The notes beneath the pieces were generated by a model. The model did no database searches and was not told where the DNA came from. It worked only from the letters and a program-made list of their open reading frames with translations. DNA of 20,422 nucleotides from Elysia marginata (taxonomy: Eukaryota; Mollusca; Gastropoda; Plakobranchidae): positions 44,830 through 65,251 of the forward strand of contig BMAT01014146.1 of the NCBI GenBank assembly GCA_019649035.1, given 5' to 3'. Both the position numbers and the translations under genes were made by a program. This document shows, piece after piece, positions 18,501-20,422 of the stretch (its first letter is position 1; the number at the start of each line of letters is the position of its first letter).

Positions 18501-20049
18501 ACAGCCTCTGTTGAATATAAACTGGATAAGCAGATACAGGGAATTTCATTCTTTTCATCTGTGTAAAAGCACTTGCATTTCATTATGATGTAGTGTCACA
18601 TGAAGAGGGTCATTATAAAGGGCAATAAATGACTTTATTATAGACAGAGCAAGAGAGAGTGAATTTAAGAAAGCAATCTTTGCAACTCACGGTCAAAGAG
18701 GTAATCTTTGACACTATATATAGCACTAGAGAGAAACATCCCACCAGCACACACCTTCAAACCATTCATTCACCATTTTTCACGTCACAACACAAAGCAT
18801 ACAATCGCATGCCTACAAAAACGCATAGAAGATGTATAGACAAAATCATTGAAACTTGAAATACAGATTGGATTTTATAAGTGTTGACTGTCAGTCTGTC
18901 TGGAACAAGCTTAGAAGTTAAAATATCTACGGCTTAATCCTGGGATTGGCCCGCTGGTGTTAAAAATGGGTATCATCCCCTTGAGTTTGCCAGTGGCCCA
19001 ATGCCAGGATTGTCCCAGATCTACATTAGTTTACAGTCTAGGTTATGAACTGTAGGCTATACATATTCTTTCTCATTCAGTCTCAGAAAGGATGAAAAAA
19101 GCTTTAAAAAGTTTCATTAACTCTATAACAATGGCTGGACGCTGTCAACGTCCGGTGCACCATTTTAAATCCACGGATGGACGCTGCCAGCGTCCGATGT
19201 ATAGTCATTAACCAAGAAGTGGAGAAAGATGACATACAAATAAAAAAATGAAATAGTTTGACCCAGGAAGTTGATTATAGTAGATTGAACTTCCAAAAGA
19301 AGCTGGACTTAACTCATTTAGCAATTTTTGCTGCGATCTAGAAGTACAGCCGCTTATGTACATCTAGGCTTACATTTAGATCTTAAAAAATTACGCGCAG
19401 AAGTATGAAATAAATCTATGGTTAAAGAGTTAAAACTTCCAGTTTGTAAATTTTGCCCTTCAGAAAAAATTGTACAATTAACTGGCCTGAGTTGTTGGTA
19501 CAATAAGTAACAATTGTACGGATTATCATTAGCCTATAACCATACGGATAAAAAAAGTAGGCCTAATCGTAGGCCGTAGGGTCTAGATGGCTATGCCTGG
19601 ATAATGCCATTTTTGTTAAAATAACCATTACTAACAAAATATAGGGTGATGAAAAGTATTTTTTAAAAATAAATGATAATAAAAAGCCTAGTAAAAATTC
19701 AGTGTGGAACTGGAAATCCTGCTGATCTATCTAAAATGTAGATCTAGACTTAGAATCTACTTCTAAGACTAGCCTTTATCACTTTCTCTGTCGCATAATT
19801 TGAAGTAAAGCAAAAGTTACATAATACATACTTTGTCTTTACAAAATGAAACAACTATGTAAAAAAGTCTCCATTACGTCAAAAAACTGATGTAGATCAA
19901 GACTCCAGATCTAGAATCTAGTAGAGCTAGAGTAGCTGTATACTTACATGATACATCCCCGCTACTGATTCTCTCTTTTCTTTATCGTCAAACACAGCGT
20001 AGTAATGTTGAACAAAAGTTTTGCCGATAGCTTCAAAATCTGCATTCAT
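8367..20049 (-). CDS. NUTF2: Nuclear transport factor 2 (RanGDP import carrier), 4 coding exons
   Basis: The product is a 129-residue NTF2, close to the usual 125-130. The family works as a homodimer that binds RanGDP and FxFG nucleoporins and returns Ran to the nucleus, keeping the Ran gradient that drives nuclear transport. Four minus-strand exons join in phase 0: 19948-20049, 14865-14936, 10259-10357, 8367-8483. Introns have GT-AG borders (two donors GTAAGT, one GTAATA). Visible family landmarks are FVQHYYAVFD near residues 12-21, LTFEGQQFQG at 40-49, VVGQLK at 86-91, and DIFRLALHN at 120-128. E43 matches the human glutamate that contacts Ran; the aromatic before it is F rather than W. The loop that in human NTF2 carries two Ran-contacting aspartates reads KNHSEHDKVM here, one residue longer, with E95 and D97 as the likely acidic partners. 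The start codon has A at -3, and homology fits starting there. No break is seen. Expression level and untranslated ends are unknown. Confidence 0.96.
8533..8545. repeat. G13 homopolymer (C13 on the NTF2 strand)
   Basis: Thirteen G in a row on the plus strand. On the NTF2 strand it is a C-run 48-60 bases before the exon 4 acceptor, inside the region expected to hold the branch point and pyrimidine tract. A 17-base T-run lies nearby (8596-8612). Confidence 0.9.
8696..8741. repeat. (AAT)n microsatellite, imperfect
   Basis: About a dozen AAT units with one AAC interruption, decaying into AT-rich sequence, within NTF2 intron 3. Confidence 0.85.
9190..9474. mobile_element. Inverted-repeat (MITE-like) element in intron 3
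   Basis: The ends are AGGGAATGAGA (9190-9200) and TCTCATTCCCT (9464-9474), with a second matching block inside, ACAAGAGTAGCG (9205-9216) against CGTTACTCTTGT (9441-9452), offset by a small gap. The total length is 285 bp and the interior is AT-rich and non-coding. I could not find a target duplication beside these ends, so the true borders may differ and the superfamily is not assigned. Confidence 0.6.
10259..10357 (-). CDS. NUTF2: NTF2 coding exon 3 (residues 59-91)
   Basis: A 99-nt phase-0 exon between a TATTTTAG acceptor and a GTAATA donor, the weakest donor of the gene. It encodes the central strands of the fold, including RQLTTIDCQPT and VNVVGQLK, which align with human HSITAQDHQPT and SMVVGQLK. 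Confidence 0.94.
10590..10693 (+). repeat. 21-bp tandem repeat, 5 units, inside the CpG-rich MITE
   Basis: Units begin at 10590, 10611, 10632, 10653 and 10674, mostly 21 bp, with consensus TTTTAAAATGGCGACCACC. The core AAAATGGCG resembles the YY1 motif (AANATGGCGGC) and is present intact in units 1 and 3. A period of 21 keeps the reading frame, but no coding role is evident. Confidence 0.85.
11000..11461. mobile_element. hAT-like MITE nested in the CpG-rich MITE
   Basis: The ends read CAGACCTGCCACTC and, on the other strand, CAGACCTGCCATTC. A perfect 6-bp duplication CCTATG flanks them (10994-10999, 11462-11467), and removing the insert restores the terminal inverted repeat of the host element. 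The 462-bp body is AT-rich and non-coding. AATCAGTAT occurs five times near the ends (11026, 11048, 11362, 11390, 11419) plus once inverted (11429), which looks like the subterminal transposase-binding repeats of hAT elements. The CAG start fits hAT; the usual duplication is 8 bp, but hAT groups with 5-6 bp are known. Confidence 0.8.
11549..11784. repeat. G12 and C15 runs in inverted arrangement
   Basis: A G-run at 11549-11560 is followed by TGTGATTAC; a C-run at 11770-11784 is preceded by TAATTACACAA. The two are roughly reverse complements for about 20 bases and could pair. This may be the remains of an inverted-repeat element or coincidence. No target duplication is seen. Confidence 0.4.
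11817..11877. other. miRNA-like hairpin in NTF2 intron 2
   Basis: CAAGTGCAGTAT (11824-11835) pairs perfectly with ATACTGCACTTG (11859-11870). Pairing resumes outward after single mismatches (two, then three more pairs), giving about 17 pairs in a 61-nt fold with a 23-base loop. The size is at the lower end for an animal pre-miRNA. I do not recognise either arm as a known miRNA. Confidence 0.4.
11937..12102. mobile_element. hAT-like MITE A, 166 bp
   Basis: The inverted ends are CAGGGATGCCC at the left and the reverse complement GGGCATCCCTG at the right, with a perfect 6-bp duplication ATGTAT (11931-11936, 12103-12108). The interior is non-coding with repeated CCTGAA-type motifs. The first nine bases match MITE B (14507-14823), which also has a 6-bp duplication, so both were probably moved by the same or closely related transposase. 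The perfect duplication suggests a fairly young insertion. Confidence 0.88.
12109..13735. other. Intron 2 sequence without a recognised element
   Basis: No exon, RNA gene or bounded repeat is supported. A near-perfect palindrome TGCAAAAATTTTGCA lies at 13632-13646. A B-box-like GGTTCAATACC near 13431 has no convincing A box or tRNA fold. A 63-codon open frame (13133-13324) has no recognisable domain. Confidence 0.5.
13749..14100 (+). mobile_element. 5'-truncated LINE (non-LTR retrotransposon) 3' end
   Basis: A 352-bp insertion in intron 2, antisense to NTF2, with a perfect 13-bp target duplication ATTAATCTCCCCA (13736-13748, 14101-14113). It keeps only the last 109 codons of a LINE ORF2 (13751-14080, stop TGA), the region after the reverse transcriptase domain. 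Recognisable signatures are RIKWTDKISNESLW, RRRWRWIGHTLRKP, WIPQGKRSRGRPRGTWRR and MAQDRERWRGFVDGLY. The remaining frame is fully open. After the stop comes about 9 bp of 3' UTR and a short GAA-rich tail. The open frame and intact duplication indicate a recent event. The clade is uncertain; an RTE-like element would fit the short simple-repeat tail. Confidence 0.93.
13751..14080 (+). pseudogene. LINE ORF2 C-terminal fragment
   Basis: This is a 109-codon open fragment of a LINE ORF2 protein, lacking endonuclease and reverse transcriptase because of 5' truncation at insertion. It has no start codon of its own in a sensible place and is not expected to be expressed. Strongly basic segments (RRRWRW, GKRSRGRPRGTWRR) are typical of the C-terminus in this group of LINEs, where nucleic-acid binding is assumed. 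Confidence 0.85.
14114..14500. other. Intron 2 sequence between LINE and MITE B
   Basis: No feature is supported. An 80-codon minus-strand frame (14181-14423) shows no recognisable domain or coding signature. Confidence 0.45.
14507..14823. mobile_element. hAT-like MITE B, 317 bp, beside NTF2 exon 2
   Basis: The inverted ends are CAGGGATGCAAG and CTTGCATCCCTG, with a perfect 6-bp duplication AAGAGG (14501-14506, 14824-14829). A second inverted block sits further in: AAAAAGCAGGAAAA (about 14533-14546) against TTTTCCTGCTTTTTT (about 14746-14760), at unequal distances from the ends. The interior has no coding sequence. The first nine terminal bases equal those of MITE A. The element ends 41 bases from the 3' border of NTF2 exon 2 and so sits just downstream of its splice donor. 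Confidence 0.9.
14865..14936 (-). CDS. NUTF2: NTF2 coding exon 2 (residues 35-58)
   Basis: A 72-nt phase-0 exon between a CTTTTAG acceptor and a GTAAGT donor. It encodes PTEAMLTFEGQQFQG followed by a lysine-rich helix. It contains the most diagnostic family motif and the Ran-contacting glutamate E43. A hAT-like MITE lies 41 bases beyond its 3' border. Confidence 0.95.
15520..15583. repeat. (GA)32 microsatellite
   Basis: About 64 bases of uninterrupted GA on the plus strand (CT on the NTF2 strand), then a decaying purine-rich tail to about 15600. It lies in intron 1. Open frames crossing it encode only RERERE or SLSLSL and are artefacts. Confidence 0.97.
15851..16006 (+). repeat. Inverted repeat X, left copy
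   Basis: Aligns with the reverse complement of 17628-17783. The copies share AGGCCAACACAG at the outer end, AACATCAAAGAGACAACAGC in the middle and AACACAGCTGTATA at the inner end, with point differences and small gaps between. The two copies bound a 1.93-kb region, so they may be long terminal inverted repeats of an unclassified element. I saw no matching target duplication outside them. Confidence 0.75.
16052..16343 (+). repeat. Two-level tandem repeat: 43-bp units in 146-bp blocks
   Basis: Six units start at 16052, 16095, 16138, 16199, 16241 and 16285, with lengths 43, 43, 61, 42, 44 and 59. Each has TGGATTAT near the start, GGATTATACTG in the middle and GTTTCAC at the end. The third and sixth share an extra GGAATATACGG-type segment. 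The array is therefore two blocks of about 147 and 145 bp, each short-short-long. The open frame across it is a by-product of the repeat. Confidence 0.85.
16918..17077 (+). repeat. Direct repeat Y, first copy
   Basis: Aligns in the same orientation with 17462-17602. Shared blocks are CTCGATTA near the start, GCTAGCCTT, TTTAGATT, CAATGGTGTTTRTATTCATAA and CCTCTTTTCG at the end. Similarity may reach a little upstream (TGATACA at 16880 and 17431). It lies between the two inverted X copies. Confidence 0.72.
17158..17183 (+). repeat. Purine tract with G-quadruplex motif
   Basis: Within a GA-rich stretch (17131-17188), four G-runs of 5, 3, 7 and 3 are separated by loops of 5, 1 and 2 bases, which meets the standard G-quadruplex pattern on the plus strand. 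In NTF2 pre-mRNA this would be C-rich, so any quadruplex would form in DNA or antisense RNA. Confidence 0.75.
17462..17602 (+). repeat. Direct repeat Y, second copy
   Basis: Second copy of the repeat at 16918-17077, about 545 bp downstream and somewhat shorter. It is followed after about 25 bp by the inverted X copy, so Y and X adjoin on this side but are about 900 bp apart on the other. Confidence 0.72.
17628..17783 (-). repeat. Inverted repeat X, right copy
   Basis: Reverse-complement partner of 15851-16006, roughly four fifths identical over the best block (the AACATCAAAGAG region through CTACCTAG). On the minus strand it sits in a 65-codon open frame that has no recognisable domain and is not conserved as a frame in the left copy. 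Confidence 0.75.
17784..18935. other. Intron 1 sequence without a recognised element
   Basis: Contains a purine-rich tract (17887-17932) after repeated CTAGATC/TCTAGA motifs, and a small stem GTCAAAG/CTTTGAC (18692-18698, 18706-18712). No exon or element border is supported. Confidence 0.5.
18936..19011 (+). other. Long imperfect hairpin, miRNA-precursor-like
   Basis: The arms 18936-18957 and 18990-19011 are 22 bases each. Nineteen positions pair by Watson-Crick rules and one more as G-U if the plus strand is transcribed; the two mismatches are G-G and C-C. The 32-base loop includes GGGTATCATCCC, which can form a small inner stem. The size and pairing fit an animal pre-miRNA, but such folds also come from short inverted-repeat transposons. 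It lies antisense in NTF2 intron 1, and I recognise no known miRNA in either arm. Confidence 0.5.
19117..19433. mobile_element. piggyBac-like MITE with palindromic GGACGCTG motifs
   Basis: The left end TTAACTCTATAACAATGG and, on the other strand, the right end TTAACTCTTTAACCATAG match in 15 of 18 bases, including TTAA at both borders (19117-19120, 19430-19433), the target duplication of piggyBac. The length is about 317 bp with no coding sequence. Near the left end are two hairpin-forming words: GGACGCTGTCAACGTCC (19136-19152) and the perfect palindrome arms GGACGCTG-C-CAGCGTCC (19179-19195). Only the left side carries them, so the element is asymmetric. It is in intron 1, about 515 bp from exon 1. 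Confidence 0.72.
19434..19947. other. 5' part of NTF2 intron 1
   Basis: AT-rich intron sequence next to exon 1, with several TCTAGA/AGATCTAG words (for example 19740-19760 and 19906-19922). No element or extra exon is supported. Confidence 0.5.
19948..20049 (-). CDS. NUTF2: NTF2 coding exon 1 (residues 1-34)
   Basis: The exon runs from ATG (20049-20047) to the codon CAT just before a GTAAGT donor at 19947. It encodes the N-terminal helix of the fold, with IGKTFVQHYYAVFDD resembling human IGSSFIQHYYQLFDN. It ends in GMYH, which continues as PTEAML in exon 2. Confidence 0.95.
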
Positions 20050-20330
20050 GATTGAAACTTCTGCTTTCAGAAAAAAATTAGACTAGGACAGTGTTGTTTA
20101 ATTTTTCCAGAAGTAAACACTGGTGGAGTTATGACGATTTTGAAGCTGGAACGAACTCGAATTCACTGTTATTCACTGGTCACTTTCCTACATTACCGGA
20201 AAACGGAAGTTTCGTAGAACTTGATCCTAGTTTTGAAAGTAAAAGACAAAATTGGCCGCGCAGCGGGTTTTTACAGGATACATCGTGATATAAATCAGGG
20301 AAAGCAATAAGGCTCCCGCCATTGTGGACC
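20050..20330 (-). promoter_or_regulatory. Putative TATA-less promoter and 5' UTR region of NTF2
   Basis: The stretch directly upstream of the NTF2 start has no clear TATA box. It contains two ETS-type GGAA cores close together (20195-20210, ACCGGAAAACGGAAGT), a CCAAT box on the gene strand (20251-20255) beside a GC-rich patch (GGCCGCGCAGCGG), and a YY1-like ATGGCGGG on the gene strand (20315-20322). This set is typical of broadly expressed animal promoters. The transcription start is not visible, and the assignment rests on motifs and position only. Confidence 0.45.
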
Positions 20331-20422
20331 GGCTCTGTGGCTTAGCGGTAAGACACTCGCTGAGAGATCGGAAAGTGTGGGTTCGTTCCCCGGCTGAGTC
20401 AAACCAAGGACTTTAAAATTGG
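20331..20422 (+). mobile_element. tRNA-derived SINE, cut by the window end
   Basis: A tRNA-like head runs from 20331 to about 20401. It has an A box (TGGCTTAGCGG, 20338-20348), a B box (GGTTCGTTCCC, 20380-20390) and a mostly paired acceptor stem (GGCTCTG with CTGAGTC). The T stem pairs at 4 of 5 positions, but the D and anticodon arms pair poorly, so this is more likely a SINE head than a working tRNA gene. The sequence that follows (GACTTTAAAATTGG) looks like a SINE body, but the window ends there, so the family, length and target duplication cannot be seen. It lies about 280 bases upstream of the NTF2 start codon, in opposite orientation. Confidence 0.6.

Noticed and set aside
20091-20288. 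65-codon plus-strand open frame upstream of NTF2, possibly a divergent gene
   Set aside because: No ATG in good context, no recognisable domain, and it overlaps the promoter motifs of NTF2.
20331-20401. Functional tRNA gene
   Set aside because: The D and anticodon arms pair poorly, no clear anticodon loop is seen, and the sequence runs on into a SINE-like body instead of a T-run.

Overview
This window looks like nuclear DNA from an animal, most likely a mollusc and possibly a gastropod. Evidence: the one recognisable gene is split by multi-kilobase introns with standard GT-AG borders; most of the sequence is AT-rich and non-coding; there are long GA microsatellites and many small non-autonomous DNA transposons; and the motifs AAGGGAAAYAACT and GTAGGCCTACATGTA, which I recall as common in molluscan DNA, are present. 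The species assignment is inference. There is no sign of bacterial gene organisation, and no CRISPR array or rRNA gene. || The only gene I can support is a complete nuclear transport factor 2 (NTF2/NUTF2, carrier of RanGDP) on the minus strand. Its start codon is at 20049 and its stop codon at 8367. Four coding exons (19948-20049, 14865-14936, 10259-10357, 8367-8483) join in frame, all in phase 0, to give 129 residues. Introns are about 5.0, 4.5 and 1.8 kb. The region upstream of the start (20050-20330) has ETS-like, CCAAT and YY1-like motifs, as in TATA-less housekeeping promoters, followed by a tRNA-derived SINE cut off by the window end. || The introns hold most of the other structure. Intron 3 has a (AAT)n tract and a 285-bp inverted-repeat element. 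Intron 2 has a CpG-rich TIR element (10496-11477) into which a second element (11000-11461) has jumped, a hairpin, a 166-bp hAT-like MITE (11937-12102), a 5'-truncated LINE with a perfect 13-bp target duplication (13749-14100), and a 317-bp hAT-like MITE (14507-14823) lying only tens of bases from exon 2. Three of these elements begin with CAG and have perfect 6-bp target duplications, which points to repeated activity of one type of hAT transposase in this gene. Intron 1 has a (GA)32 tract, a two-level tandem repeat, a mosaic of direct and inverted repeats (15851-17783), a G-quadruplex motif, a 76-nt hairpin (18936-19011) and a piggyBac-like MITE (19117-19433). || The stretch 1-8366, downstream of the NTF2 stop, holds no gene I can support. 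It contains the probable NTF2 3' UTR end, two diverged copies of an unclassified dispersed repeat (669-897 and 3996-4275), some short stem-loops and one ambiguous base (4265). I found no convincing wholly new system. The best leads are the nested transposon with self-complementary ends, the run of 6-bp-TSD hAT-like insertions, the two miRNA-like hairpins, and the composite repeat region in intron 1.
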